Source: JAVBTT01 sp031556035 (lineage in GTDB: Bacteria > Bacillota > Clostridia > Oscillospirales > UBA929). From it: a stretch of 64,000 bases of DNA. Position 1 is the stretch's first letter; every line of letters starts with the position of its first letter. The translations under genes were made by a program, and so were the position numbers. The stretch is from NCBI GenBank assembly GCA_031556035.1, contig JAVBTT010000001.1, forward strand, positions 1-64,000, given 5' to 3'. Shown piece after piece: positions 52,311-61,674 of the stretch. Under the pieces are notes generated by a model. It searched no databases. It was given only the letters and a program-made list of their open reading frames with translations, and was not told the origin of the DNA.

Positions 52311-52383
52311 CTACATAGCCCCGTCGGAATTCAGGTCACCCAAAAGGACGCGGGCGGCGGGCGAGATCAACTCAATTGTTGCG

Positions 52384-54576
52384 TTAAGGCAAGCGTTCAG
52401 CAGGGTTATCACCAGCCGACTCAAAGATTTTCGTCTCATATGGAGCCAGCTCCGCCTCAAACAGGCACCCCCCGACCCACACGCGCGTATGCCTGGCTCC
52501 CCCGCAGTTGTTGATCAGCACAAGCCGCCCGGAGCACGGGAAGAAGGCGCACTCAGTGTCGGGGCTGTCCGTAACGCATTCCTGGGAAAGAGACTCCCCA
52601 CAGGCGCGCAGTATAATATTCAGAAGAAGTCTCGTATTGGCCGGTCTGTTCTCCGCCCGGGCGGCCATCGAAGATATATAGACACCCTTTCCCGCTCCGA
52701 AATCATTCTCCGTTACAGCCGGACGCCCGTCCCGCTCGGCCAGCACCGTGGCCCGTCCGTCTGTCAAGCGGACGTTGGCGGGTCTCAGCTCAACCCCCTC
52801 AGGGATAAGACCGGGCGCGGCTACGACATCGTATTTCCATCTGCCGTGGCAATAGCTTCCGGCACTTTCACCGTCCACGCCCAGCACATGCGCCATTCTG
52901 AAAACTGTTCCGAAGCCGTCTGCCGCGGAGGGCTCGTTAACTCCAATAAACACCCCGCCGCCGTGCACCCATTTCGTCAGGCTCTCCACGGCTGCCTCGT
53001 TTTGCCATCTGCTCCCGCCGCTCCAGGCGGTGCCTTTTGCTCCGGCGTTGATTATAACGTCAATATTCTTAGGCACGCCGCCCTCTATGTCCTCAAAAGA
53101 TAAAAAACTCACGTCCAGCGGCAGGCCGGACAGACTCTCCAATATGTGTATAAGGTCGTGCTCGTCCGTCTCGTGCATGTGTCCCGACAGAGTCCATGAG
53201 CGAAGCTTTCCCCACGCGTGGAGTACCGCCACACGCGGCTTCAGCGCATAGGGTCTGCCAGCGTCATGATAGGAGCGTATCTCGTCAAACTCGTCCTTAA
53301 CTTCCTCAATATAATCGCAGAAATCCGGGAATTCCTCGACCAGATGGATATATCCGCCCAGCCCTATGCGCTGCACGGGCTCACGAAGCAGGGCCCTTCG
53401 GACGCTGTTCCAGTATTTTTTCGCGTCCAGAGTCGGGTCGCCGCCATCCATAAATGTGGGCAGGCCTCCCAAACCCACCGGGAACAGGTATGGATGCAGC
53501 CGCAGCTCATGCACGTCCGCCTTAACCCCGGCGCAAAGCCTCGTCTCAAAGCCGGAGAAGACGCATTTGATTATACCGTCGAAGCCTATGCTCTCGAAGC
53601 GTTCGCTGTAAGGCTCAAGGCCTACCCAGCTGTCGTCGTAAAACACGTACGCCTTTTTGCCGTGGCGGTGCGCAATGTCCACCAGCCGCCTGCCCATATC
53701 CGACACAAAGCCGCCGATAAAACTCATCCAGTCCAGCTTTTTCGCGTCGGGTGCCATGTGCGCGGAATAGAGTCGTCCTTTGTTTATAAAGTCCTCAGAG
53801 CAGAGCCTGTAGCCGTATTTTTTTTCAAAGAGCGCAAGCGCCCGGGGGCTTACGGTGAAATCATACGAGGACCAGTCCGTAAAGAGGTGGCGGTTCCGCT
53901 CGTCTCCGCCCCAAATCCAGACAAAATTGTAAAACAGAGAGGTAAATCTCACTACGTTAGTACCGGGGTGGGAGAGACACCAATCCTCCATCCAGGACAG
54001 CAGATATTCACTAGCGCCCGGATGCATCGGGTCAAGCTGCATCAGATGCTCCTTGTCCCAACAGTTTGTGACGTGGTTGTACATGGATATCTCTTCCCAG
54101 ACGCGCCAAGCCAGGAAGTTTACGGTGTAGTTGTGCCAAGGAGTTATGCCTCTTATAGAAACCGCGCCCTTTTCCGGGAGGTATGTCCAGTTGCCGCGCG
54201 CGACCTCGGTGTTCGAGGTTCTGTCGAACACCTGCCAGAGGGCCAGCGACTCATCGGATTCGTTTATCGAAAACTGCTCCCGGAAAAAAGCGTCAAGCAG
54301 ACCTATCTCAAGTTCTCCGGACTCTGCGGTCTTTGGCGGCGTCATGAGAAAGGTCTGCTGCAGCGCGCCCATATTTTCGCGCGCCCAAGCATTGTGATCC
54401 CTGATAATGCAAATTGTAGAATAGATTTCATAGCCCGCATTCAGAATTTCATCCGAAAGCGCCGTGCCGTCGCTGTCCCTAATTACGTCGGCGCCCCATT
54501 TTTCCGCCAGTCTCAGAGTCAGTTCCTCATATCCCGCCTCGCCCGGGAGCGTAAAACCGCCCTTATATCTGCTCAA
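52384..54576 (-). CDS. GH112 phosphorylase (galacto-N-biose/lacto-N-biose or galactosyl-rhamnose type)
   Basis: 730 residues, cytoplasmic (no signal peptide). Opens GGFTLPGEAGYEELTLRLAEKWGADVIRDSDGT, the GH112 start, with HNAWARENM, MYNHVTNCW, DVVRF-like TNVVRFTS and the catalytic acid region VFYDDSWVGLEPYSERF (Asp about 314). The enzyme phosphorolyses a beta-galactosyl disaccharide to galactose-1-phosphate plus the partner sugar. The segment after VVRFTS (LFYNFVWIWG) differs from the bifidobacterial LNB/GNB enzymes, so beta-1,4-galactosyl-rhamnose is a real alternative, in keeping with the adjacent pectin-type esterases. TTG start behind GGAGGT. Divergent from an AraC regulator. Confidence 0.92.
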   Translation of the reverse strand: MSRYKGGFTLPGEAGYEELTLRLAEKWGADVIRDSDGTALSDEILNAGYEIYSTICIIRDHNAWARENMGALQQTFLMTPPKTAESGELEIGLLDAFFREQFSINESDESLALWQVFDRTSNTEVARGNWTYLPEKGAVSIRGITPWHNYTVNFLAWRVWEEISMYNHVTNCWDKEHLMQLDPMHPGASEYLLSWMEDWCLSHPGTNVVRFTSLFYNFVWIWGGDERNRHLFTDWSSYDFTVSPRALALFEKKYGYRLCSEDFINKGRLYSAHMAPDAKKLDWMSFIGGFVSDMGRRLVDIAHRHGKKAYVFYDDSWVGLEPYSERFESIGFDGIIKCVFSGFETRLCAGVKADVHELRLHPYLFPVGLGGLPTFMDGGDPTLDAKKYWNSVRRALLREPVQRIGLGGYIHLVEEFPDFCDYIEEVKDEFDEIRSYHDAGRPYALKPRVAVLHAWGKLRSWTLSGHMHETDEHDLIHILESLSGLPLDVSFLSFEDIEGGVPKNIDVIINAGAKGTAWSGGSRWQNEAAVESLTKWVHGGGVFIGVNEPSAADGFGTVFRMAHVLGVDGESAGSYCHGRWKYDVVAAPGLIPEGVELRPANVRLTDGRATVLAERDGRPAVTENDFGAGKGVYISSMAARAENRPANTRLLLNIILRACGESLSQECVTDSPDTECAFFPCSGRLVLINNCGGARHTRVWVGGCLFEAELAPYETKIFESAGDNPAERLP

Positions 54577-54996
54577 TCGCGATAACCTCCATCAAGTGTT
54601 CCTCATTTCCCTCTATTATCATCCAAAAAAACAAAACAATCAATAGCGGAGCGATCTTCTTTCAAAGATTTCACAAGTTCAATTGTGCCAATGCCACAAA
54701 ACCTCCGCCCAAAACACAGCTTACTTCATTTTATGCGATAATAATAGCAATATTTTCCCGTTTGTTCTACCGAATTTCAACTGGAAATCGCGCAAAATCA
54801 ACCATCAAGAAAGCCCAAATGCTTTTTATTGTTGTGCATAAACGCTTGATTAGAGGCGCACATTATGCTAAAATAATAAATAATCAACTATTTCACTCAT
54901 ATGTATATGGTTGATAGTATGAGGAGCCAGTTAAGCTTTGCCGACAAATGTGGAGAAACGGCCCGGTCTAAATCCGACCGGGGTCAGGAGGAGCAT
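54577..54996. other. Divergent control region between GH112 gene and AraC gene
   Basis: About 420 bases, AT-rich from 54600 to 54900, without a convincing coding region. A TAAACGCTTGA-like patch near 54840 is loosely cre-like but too weak to call. Promoters for both directions must lie here; no near-consensus -35/-10 pair was clear enough to assign. Confidence 0.4.
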
Positions 54997-55938
54997 ATGC
55001 CAAGACCGCGCAAGACAATCATCGAATACAGGAGGTATGAGCTCCCTCTGTCGTTCCCGGTGCTGCTTCTTGAGGGCGACAGATGGCATATTTCTGATGT
55101 GAAAAGTGAAAACCTGCATTTTCACAACTGCCTTGAAATCGGCATGTGTCATACGGACAGCGGCACAATGATTTTCGAGGGAGAATCAATGAGTTTCAGA
55201 GCGGGAGACGTCACCTGCGTGCCAAGGCACGTGGCCCATACCACATACAGCGCCTCCGGAACCCAGAGTCTTTGGACATACATATTTGTCGATCTCAGCA
55301 AGCTGCTGGCCGCGCATCTCCGTTCCTCGGGAGAACTCCTGGAGATGCCTGCGCCCTTGAGGCACAGCTTCCGTTACCTTATGAACAGGGATGAATTCCC
55401 CAAGATACATTTTCTTGTCAGTTACATAATAGACGAGCTCCACAGCAAAAAGGAAAATTACCAGAGCTCGGTGGGTGGGCTTTTCATAGCCCTGTACCTT
55501 GAGCTGCTCCGAGTACAGGAGGACTCAATAATCTCCTCCGAGGGCGAGCTTGACGCCAGAAGGGAATATCTCAGCATACGCCCTGCGCTCTCGTATATCC
55601 ATCAAAACTACATGAACCAGTTTTCCGTGGAGCGTCTGGCAGGGCTCTGTCACCTCAGCGCCACACATTTCCGCAGGGCGTTCCTGTCTATAATGGGGGA
55701 ATCTCCACTGAACTTTATAAGTATCACAAGGGTTGAAAAGGCCTGCTACCTGCTTCAGACCACCGATAAATCCATACTTTCCGTCTCCGAGTCGGTCGGC
55801 TTCAGCTCGGTATCCAGTTTCAACCGCTACTTCAAACGCATAATGGGCATCTCCCCACGCGACTACCGAGCGTCTTCTGTGTGGCCGGACATAGCGCCCC
55901 AGCGTAAATCCATACTGCAGTATAGCGGGTGGCTTTGA
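54997..55938 (+). CDS. AraC-family transcriptional regulator
   Basis: 313 residues. N-terminal cupin-type ligand domain (NLHFHNCLEIGMCHTDSGTMIFEGESMSFRAGDVTCVPRHVAHTTYS) and two C-terminal helix-turn-helix units (FSVERLAGLCHLSATHFRRAFLSIMGESPLNFI and ILSVSESVGFSSVSSFNRYFKRIMGISPRDYR). The ATG at 54997 follows AGGAGGAG; an upstream ATG at 54901 has no ribosome site. Divergent from the GH112 gene, which it likely activates in response to a sugar. Confidence 0.9.
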   Translation: MPRPRKTIIEYRRYELPLSFPVLLLEGDRWHISDVKSENLHFHNCLEIGMCHTDSGTMIFEGESMSFRAGDVTCVPRHVAHTTYSASGTQSLWTYIFVDLSKLLAAHLRSSGELLEMPAPLRHSFRYLMNRDEFPKIHFLVSYIIDELHSKKENYQSSVGGLFIALYLELLRVQEDSIISSEGELDARREYLSIRPALSYIHQNYMNQFSVERLAGLCHLSATHFRRAFLSIMGESPLNFISITRVEKACYLLQTTDKSILSVSESVGFSSVSSFNRYFKRIMGISPRDYRASSVWPDIAPQRKSILQYSGWL

Positions 55939-56009
55939 GAGCCGGCATACCGCGCGGAAGCCTGATACCACTGTTAGGTGACGGAATAACAATGGGTGCC
56001 TCTATAGCA

Positions 56010-56109
56010 ATACTAATCCCATATATAGTTTGAAAGGAACTTTCAAGCTAAAGCCTTCCGCTTAGAAATCAGGAGAAGCTTGCCGCGGCAAGCTTCTCCT
56101 GATTTCTAA
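56010..56109. repeat. Palindromic intergenic repeat, family A copy 3, with a 48-bp perfect palindrome
   Basis: Left end ATACTAATCCCAT as in 40442; the right part (56062-56109) is a 48-bp palindrome with no mismatches and no loop, centred on AAGCTTGCCGCGGCAAGCTT. The matching ATTAGTAT end is absent. Lies between convergent araC and fliS and may act as a bidirectional terminator. Confidence 0.8.
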
Positions 56110-56114
56110 CAGCA

Positions 56115-56528
56115 TTAAATTGAAGAGCCTTTTCCAAATACATGCTGGCGGTTTATCCTGACCGCCTGCTGCCAGGTGTCCCTCAAGCCTGTCGCAAACT
56201 CAAGCGCCTGGTCGATAAGCTTCGTGCTCTTTTGAACATTCGAGCGCACAATCAGGTCGAGCAGAAAGTCGTACAGCGCCAGAAGCTGCTTGCCCACCTC
56301 ATACCTTGTGTCCAGCGTTCGCATCAGCTCCGCAATTATGGCTTGCGCCTTCTGTGAGGCCTCGTTGGACTTCGCGAGGTCCTTGTCCTCTATATAGGTT
56401 CTGGCCAGCTTCAGGTTTTTTACGCATCCGTCATAAAGCATAAGGGTCAGCTCACCGGGGCTCGCGGTCATCGCGCTCTGCTGCTTGTACTGATTATACT
56501 GGTTTCCGGGCGTTGAATACGCTACCAT
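56115..56528 (-). CDS. fliS: Flagellar secretion chaperone FliS
   Basis: 137 residues, cytoplasmic chaperone of flagellin. Conserved MTASPGELTLMLYDGCVKNLKLA and the helical bundle (SNEASQKAQAIIAELMRTLDTRYEVGKQLLALYDFLLDLI) identify FliS. The ATG at 56528 is chosen because GGAGG lies nine bases upstream; an ATG at 56543 overlaps that site. 50 bp downstream of fliD, the usual order. Confidence 0.96.
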   Translation of the reverse strand: MVAYSTPGNQYNQYKQQSAMTASPGELTLMLYDGCVKNLKLARTYIEDKDLAKSNEASQKAQAIIAELMRTLDTRYEVGKQLLALYDFLLDLIVRSNVQKSTKLIDQALEFATGLRDTWQQAVRINRQHVFGKGSSI

Positions 56529-56578
56529 GCTTTTATCCTCCATCAGCTATCTGATAATCAACTGTATTGCGGTGCGCT

Positions 56579-58294
56579 CTACGAGCCCGTTCCAAAGAGG
56601 CTTGAGAGCTGGCCCTGCTGGCTCTGCATCTGCTGAAGCGCCGTCTCAAGCTTGGCGTACTGCAGATAGTATTTCTCGGACATGTCCGTAATTTTGTCCT
56701 CCTGCGTGGACATTTGCTTCGTCAGGCTTTCAATGCTGTTGTTAAGGGTCTGTATGGCTACGCTCTTTGTGTTTGTCGTGAACTCGGTTATCGAGTTGTT
56801 TATTCGCGTCATCAGTCCACCCTTGTTTGAGCCGGCGGCGGGCGACGAAAAAATGTTATAGGCCTTCTCCGGATCCTCGTTCAGGGCCTGCGTGAGCTTC
56901 TCGGTGTCCAGCTCCAGCTTGAAGGGCTCGCCCACCGCGTACTTGCTCACCGTTATGCCGATATCCTTGAGGCGCCCGCCGTCTCCCAACTCCGATGTAA
57001 GCATCTCTCGGAGCTGACCGAGAAGCTTTGTGACGTTCGAGTCGCGGTACATGATGCCCTGCCTGGCCTTTTCGTCCCACTTCTCTGCCTCTGCTTCACT
57101 GAGCGCGTCCCGCTGCTCGTCGGTCAGGGGGCTGTACTTATAGTCCCTCTTAGTGCTTGCGGACGTGTAAAGCTTGCCGACCAGCTCGTTAAAGGAGTCC
57201 ACAAAGGCCTTCACCTTGTCGACCGCGTCCGCCGGATTGCGCTTGACGTTGAAGTCCACCGACTTGCCGGGCTCCGTCACTCCTAGCAGATTAAACGTAA
57301 CTCCGTCCAGTGTGACCAAGTTTTCGGTGAAGGTGCGGGTCTCGCCGCCGTTTATGGATATCTTCGCGTCCGTGCCGGCTGTGACCTGGCTCAGGCCTAT
57401 GTGACTCAAAAAGCCGTCCGTGTCGCTGAAGGTTATGTTGCGTTTTTCGCTGTCAAGGTATTCCTGACTGTTCTTTTTCCACGCGGCCAGCGCATCCTTG
57501 TATTCCTTGCCCTCGCCGGCGTCGTACTCGGCCCTGGCCTCGTTGTATTCCTTGAGCGCCTCCTGGTATTCCTCATCGGAATCGAAGCCGGAGGAGACCG
57601 GCTTTTCCATTGTGAACGGGTTTTCCTCCACCGGAGCCTCTCCGGGGTTCGCAACGGGTCTGTACTCCCCCATTGAGCCGGAGACTATTTTGAAGGAATC
57701 GGTCGCCTGGGAATAGGACATCGTCACCCCCGCGCCGGATTTATTGACGGTATCCATGACTGTCTTGAGTGTATCCGTGCTTTTAAACGCAAAATCCTTG
57801 CCGTTTATCGTGAAGCTGAAGCCGCCCTCGTTGCCGTAGGCGCCCGAGGCAAATGAGGCTATGCTTCCGATTTCCGTGTTGTTTATCATATTTGACGACA
57901 GCCCGGACTGCGTATCGGTCGCGCGCGCGCCGTTCATAGCCGCCGCTGAGGCGAGCTGGTCAATCCTGACGCTGTAGCTTCCCTCTTTTGCCGAAGAGGT
58001 TGTCGTCACGCTCAAGTACTGGTTCGAGGCGAGCTCAGCCTTGCTGTTGTAAAACGTGCCCTGCGATGTCATGCTTTTTGTGCCTATAGCGCTGCCGTAA
58101 TCCTCGCGGAATATGCGGAGCTGGTTGTTAAAATCTGTATAGGCATCGCGCTTCCAGGTCGCGCGCTCCCTGTTCTGGAAGAGCAGGTCGACTTTTTTCT
58201 GCTGCGTCGAAACCATAGCTTTGACCAGGGCGTCGGTGTCGAGGCCTGAAAACATCCCGGTAAGCCTGTTTGAGGTGTTTATGGTGGCAGACAT
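56579..58294 (-). CDS. fliD: Flagellar filament cap protein FliD
   Basis: 571 residues, exported by the flagellar apparatus to cap the filament. N-terminal FliD_N (MSATINTSNRLTGMFSGLDTDALVKAMVSTQQKKVDLLFQNRERATWKRDAY), a middle variable part with an acidic coiled insert (about 225-290, EEYQEALKEYNEARAEYDAG), and FliD_C (DAVDKVKAFVDSFNELVGKLYT; LKDIGITVSKYA). A C-terminal heptad helix ends the protein. No flagellin gene is in the window. Confidence 0.95.
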   Translation of the reverse strand: MSATINTSNRLTGMFSGLDTDALVKAMVSTQQKKVDLLFQNRERATWKRDAYTDFNNQLRIFREDYGSAIGTKSMTSQGTFYNSKAELASNQYLSVTTTSSAKEGSYSVRIDQLASAAAMNGARATDTQSGLSSNMINNTEIGSIASFASGAYGNEGGFSFTINGKDFAFKSTDTLKTVMDTVNKSGAGVTMSYSQATDSFKIVSGSMGEYRPVANPGEAPVEENPFTMEKPVSSGFDSDEEYQEALKEYNEARAEYDAGEGKEYKDALAAWKKNSQEYLDSEKRNITFSDTDGFLSHIGLSQVTAGTDAKISINGGETRTFTENLVTLDGVTFNLLGVTEPGKSVDFNVKRNPADAVDKVKAFVDSFNELVGKLYTSASTKRDYKYSPLTDEQRDALSEAEAEKWDEKARQGIMYRDSNVTKLLGQLREMLTSELGDGGRLKDIGITVSKYAVGEPFKLELDTEKLTQALNEDPEKAYNIFSSPAAGSNKGGLMTRINNSITEFTTNTKSVAIQTLNNSIESLTKQMSTQEDKITDMSEKYYLQYAKLETALQQMQSQQGQLSSLFGTGS

Positions 58295-58428
58295 ACAGCA
58301 TCCTTTTCTCCGGCGGTTGTATATATTGCTCCCACCGCGCTCCGCCGGTGCGGGGCGGGAAATATTTGTTTCATTCCAACAAAAATATTATCGTGATAAA
58401 CAGCCCTAAGCTTTAATATTTCTGATAA

Positions 58429-58473
58429 AAAAGGCGGAGTTTTCTGGGCAAAAGCCTGAAAACTCCGCCTTTT
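58429..58473 (-). terminator. Intrinsic terminator after the 1031-residue secreted protein
   Basis: Perfect 16-bp arms AAAAGGCGGAGTTTTC / GAAAACTCCGCCTTTT with a 13-nt loop, followed on the minus strand by a T-run; it separates the gene from fliD. Confidence 0.88.
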
Positions 58474-58492
58474 GGAGTATGAGCACACAGCT

Positions 58493-61400
58493 TTACGGCA
58501 ACGCCGTCCTCACCCTGACGGGGCCCCCAAGTATCTCCCCCGCAGACACATAGCTCGTCAGCCCTGAGCCGACCGTCACCACAAGGGTCAGGTCAGTCTC
58601 CCCATCCGCCTCCGCCGTCACCGGGACTGTGACCGTTCCCCCGTTGATAACGGGCGTTCCTGCTTCAAGAACGGTCTGCCCGGCAGCAGTTCTGACCGAG
58701 ACCGAAATATTGTCAGGCGCCGGCGCCGAGAGGGACAGCGGGTCGGCTAGTCCGCTCACGGAAAACACAAGGCTGCCCTGCCCCGTTACCGTGACCGGCG
58801 ATGCCGGGGCACCGACGCTAACCGAATGTTTTACCGGCTCGTCAAACCACTTTGTTACTGACTTGCCGTCGCGCGTGACGCGGGCCCCCAGATACTTGCC
58901 CTCAATCCCCTCCGGAACAGTGAGGGTTTGGGACGTCGCGGAAACCATCTCAACGCCCGTATTGCCGGAGGTGGGTTTTGTATCGGACGTTAACCACTGG
59001 ACTGAACAGACGAGCTGATTCCCCAGCGCATCCGTCGCTTTGGCAACCCTCGCGGCCGCACCCTTCTGAAGCGCCCTGTCACTGGACAGTTCCACATAAC
59101 CCAGCGTTAAATACTCCTGATCTACCGCCAGCTCGCCCGAGCCGGCGACATCGCTGTCCTTTGAATACCCGGAGTTCCCCATGCACTGGGCTCTGATATA
59201 ATACCTCCCGATCCCGGAGGCTGCTATCTCCTTCGAAAAGTTGAGGAAAATCGTATTCGTGCCCGCCGCGAAGTCCGCGCCTGTATAGGCCTTTGTCGAG
59301 TCGCTCAGCACCTTGTCCTCTCCGCTCAGGCTCTTTATAAGGCGGACGCGCAGCTTCACCGCGTCCCCCGGGGACGGCCTTTTGGTCAGGGTTATCGCGG
59401 CGGTACCGGCCTCCGGCGCTGCCCTCCAGTTCACCTGCGAGGGCGCGTCCAGCACGGGCGGCGCGACGGTAACTGTGTACACCGTTTCCCTGTGGGTGTT
59501 CCTGTCCCGGGGCAGAAGCCTGAAGGTGAACACGTCCCCGAGCTTGGCCTCGGTAAAATTGCCTCCCCAGACGCCTTCGTTAAGCAGCGCACCGTTCCTC
59601 TCGACGGTTATCCCCTTTGCCGGGCACACCCCGTCGATGTACCTGGGCTCCATCAGCGTGACATTAAACGAGCAGGTACTCAGGTCGCCGTAACTGCTCC
59701 TGGCCTCCTCCATATTGACCTCATAGGCGTACACATTCTCCGCCAGCACGTTGACATTGGCGGACGAGCGCCGGCCGTATATGGAGCAGTTCGAGCCGAC
59801 CCTCATATAAATCTCGGTCGGTATGAGCCTGTCCTTGAAGTCGGCGGTGATTCCGGTCACGGTCTTGCCGTCCGTGGAATAGGCGAGCTGAGCCTTGATG
59901 GGCAGGCTCGCGGCCTCCCCCGTCGTCATGCCCGTCTTTGCGTTAAACTTGGCGGTGGGCTTGCGGCGGACGAGCACAGCCGCGTCCCCCTTGGCCAGCG
60001 AGCCCCATTTTTCCTTGGAGCCGTACACCTCAAAGCCGCTCACAAGCTTGGCCTTGCCCTTCAGAAGCACAACGCCCTCGTCGCCGTCGGGAGTTTCCCC
60101 GCGCGCCGCCGGGATCACCTTGGCGATGGCGGAGCGGGATTTTTTGTCGGTCTCCGGCGTATAGGCGTATATAGTCTGGCCGTTCGTGATCGCGGAGGCT
60201 ATGTCGACCAACCCCGCCGACTGGGAAAAGCTCAGGTTCTCAAATTCCTCATCGGAGCTGCCCGCGAAGGCGTAAAATATCCCGTCCTTGAGCTTTATCG
60301 TTTCCTTTTTGTAGTCCAGCTTAAGCTTAGGCGCTTTGACCTGCTTCGGCTGGGTGATCTTCTTTGAAGCCGACGCCGGAATCCGGGCGGCCGCGTTCGC
60401 CGCGACACGGAACTCCAGCTTCTGCGGTTTTTTCTTCATGTTCTGCTCGGACTCGAGCAGCAGCGGCAGCCCCGTCTGGTTCGGAAACGGTATCCACGCC
60501 GCCGTGCCCTGAACCCGGTACTCAAGCCTTGCCGAGCCGCTGAGCCCATACAGCGTCCAGTTCTCGGGATACTGCCTGCTCACGAAGGGATTCGGCTTGT
60601 ACTCCTTGGAGAACTCCGCCCGCGCGTTCACGGAGGCGCGCAGAATGTTGCTCTTTATCTCGGCCGGGTCTGCGTCCTCCTGCGATTTTCTGAGCACCAG
60701 GTCGACCTGGTTTTTCCCGAAAACCTTCCTCAGGTCAAAATATCCGTCCTGTCCCGCCGCGACATACAGCTTTTGGAACTTTGTTCCCCCGTTTGAGCTC
60801 AAATACCAATAGCAGCCCGAGCTTCCCCCGGCCAGCGGCCCGATAAGCTCAAGGTCAACTGAGAGAACCGGCGACGCCTGCGGCGCCCCGGCTATCGACG
60901 CGTAATACGGGCCGGTGTCGTCGACAACCCTTACGCGCACAGTATGTGGGTAAGAGCAGGGGCGCAGCGAGACAGGAATGCCGCTGCCCCCGTAAGCCGA
61001 GGCGGAGCCCACCTGGATCCAATCCGGATAATAGCCCTGGGGAGGGCTGTTCGGGATTATCGCGTACTCGTATTTCGTGAGCCTGCTCTTCGGGGTTATT
61101 GTGAGCTTTGTGCCCGATATGGCGAGGGTTGGAAGCAGGTCAGCCGATGGGGTCGAGGTCAGCGCGAACATCTCCTCGGTCAGCACGATTTCCCTGAACA
61201 GGCTGTACTCGCCGCCGTTCTTGGCCGGCTTCAGGGCGAAATACAGCGCGTCCCCTTCGGCCAGCTCCTGCGGCTTGGCCGAGGGCTTGTAAGCCTCCTG
61301 GACATTGTCGGGGTTTATGTACAGCTCAAGGGCTATAGGCGGCCATTCCGGCTCCGCGTCCAGCATCTGCTTCGTGATCCTGCCCCGGTCGGCCTTCGCC

Positions 61401-61588
61401 AGGTACAAAACCTTGAAGGTCTGCATGCAGGTGATCATGTCGATGGTCTTGCCGTTGTAATACAGCCTGCCGGTTTTTATCTCCACCGACGGCTCGGTTA
61501 ACGCGGCGGCGTCCGCCGCCGGCGCGGGTATGTAAACGAGGCTGAGGGCCACAGTGAGCGCAAGCAGCGCTGAAAGCAAACGGCGCAT
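58493..61588 (-). CDS. Large secreted protein of unknown function
   Basis: 1031 residues, signal peptide at the start (MRRLLSALLALTVALSLVYIPAPAADA), no transmembrane anchor, no LPXTG or SLH motif seen. It opens with EPSVEIKTGRLYYNGKTIDMITCMQTFKVLYLAKADRG and contains several beta-rich segments of Ig character; the last ~250 residues look like tandem Ig-like folds (SVSVGAPASPVTVTGQGSLVFSVSGLADPLSLSAP). A segment FEVYGSKEKWGSLAKGDAAVL recalls LEVYNESTKKWGSMPKL in the next gene upstream, so the two may be related paralogues. Start after GGAGG. A surface or adhesion role is plausible; I recognise no family. Confidence 0.85.
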   Translation of the reverse strand: MRRLLSALLALTVALSLVYIPAPAADAAALTEPSVEIKTGRLYYNGKTIDMITCMQTFKVLYLAKADRGRITKQMLDAEPEWPPIALELYINPDNVQEAYKPSAKPQELAEGDALYFALKPAKNGGEYSLFREIVLTEEMFALTSTPSADLLPTLAISGTKLTITPKSRLTKYEYAIIPNSPPQGYYPDWIQVGSASAYGGSGIPVSLRPCSYPHTVRVRVVDDTGPYYASIAGAPQASPVLSVDLELIGPLAGGSSGCYWYLSSNGGTKFQKLYVAAGQDGYFDLRKVFGKNQVDLVLRKSQEDADPAEIKSNILRASVNARAEFSKEYKPNPFVSRQYPENWTLYGLSGSARLEYRVQGTAAWIPFPNQTGLPLLLESEQNMKKKPQKLEFRVAANAAARIPASASKKITQPKQVKAPKLKLDYKKETIKLKDGIFYAFAGSSDEEFENLSFSQSAGLVDIASAITNGQTIYAYTPETDKKSRSAIAKVIPAARGETPDGDEGVVLLKGKAKLVSGFEVYGSKEKWGSLAKGDAAVLVRRKPTAKFNAKTGMTTGEAASLPIKAQLAYSTDGKTVTGITADFKDRLIPTEIYMRVGSNCSIYGRRSSANVNVLAENVYAYEVNMEEARSSYGDLSTCSFNVTLMEPRYIDGVCPAKGITVERNGALLNEGVWGGNFTEAKLGDVFTFRLLPRDRNTHRETVYTVTVAPPVLDAPSQVNWRAAPEAGTAAITLTKRPSPGDAVKLRVRLIKSLSGEDKVLSDSTKAYTGADFAAGTNTIFLNFSKEIAASGIGRYYIRAQCMGNSGYSKDSDVAGSGELAVDQEYLTLGYVELSSDRALQKGAAARVAKATDALGNQLVCSVQWLTSDTKPTSGNTGVEMVSATSQTLTVPEGIEGKYLGARVTRDGKSVTKWFDEPVKHSVSVGAPASPVTVTGQGSLVFSVSGLADPLSLSAPAPDNISVSVRTAAGQTVLEAGTPVINGGTVTVPVTAEADGETDLTLVVTVGSGLTSYVSAGEILGGPVRVRTALP

Positions 61589-61674
61589 ACGACGCCTCCA
61601 TTCTCTTCGCGAATATATCGTAATGGTACGCCCATACCCTCCGATAGAACACCGGAGGGTATGTGGAAGTATTA

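Noticed and set aside
52314..52380. Dockerin-like GDLNSDGA upstream of the SGNH remnant
   Set aside because: Only eight residues match a calcium-loop pattern, with no second repeat and a stop codon directly after; likely coincidence.
53218..54585. Open frame of 455 codons on the plus strand opposite the GH112 gene
   Set aside because: Antisense shadow of a conserved GH112 reading frame; no ribosome site and no recognisable product. The same applies to similar frames opposite the giant glycosidase (26418-27500) and folC.
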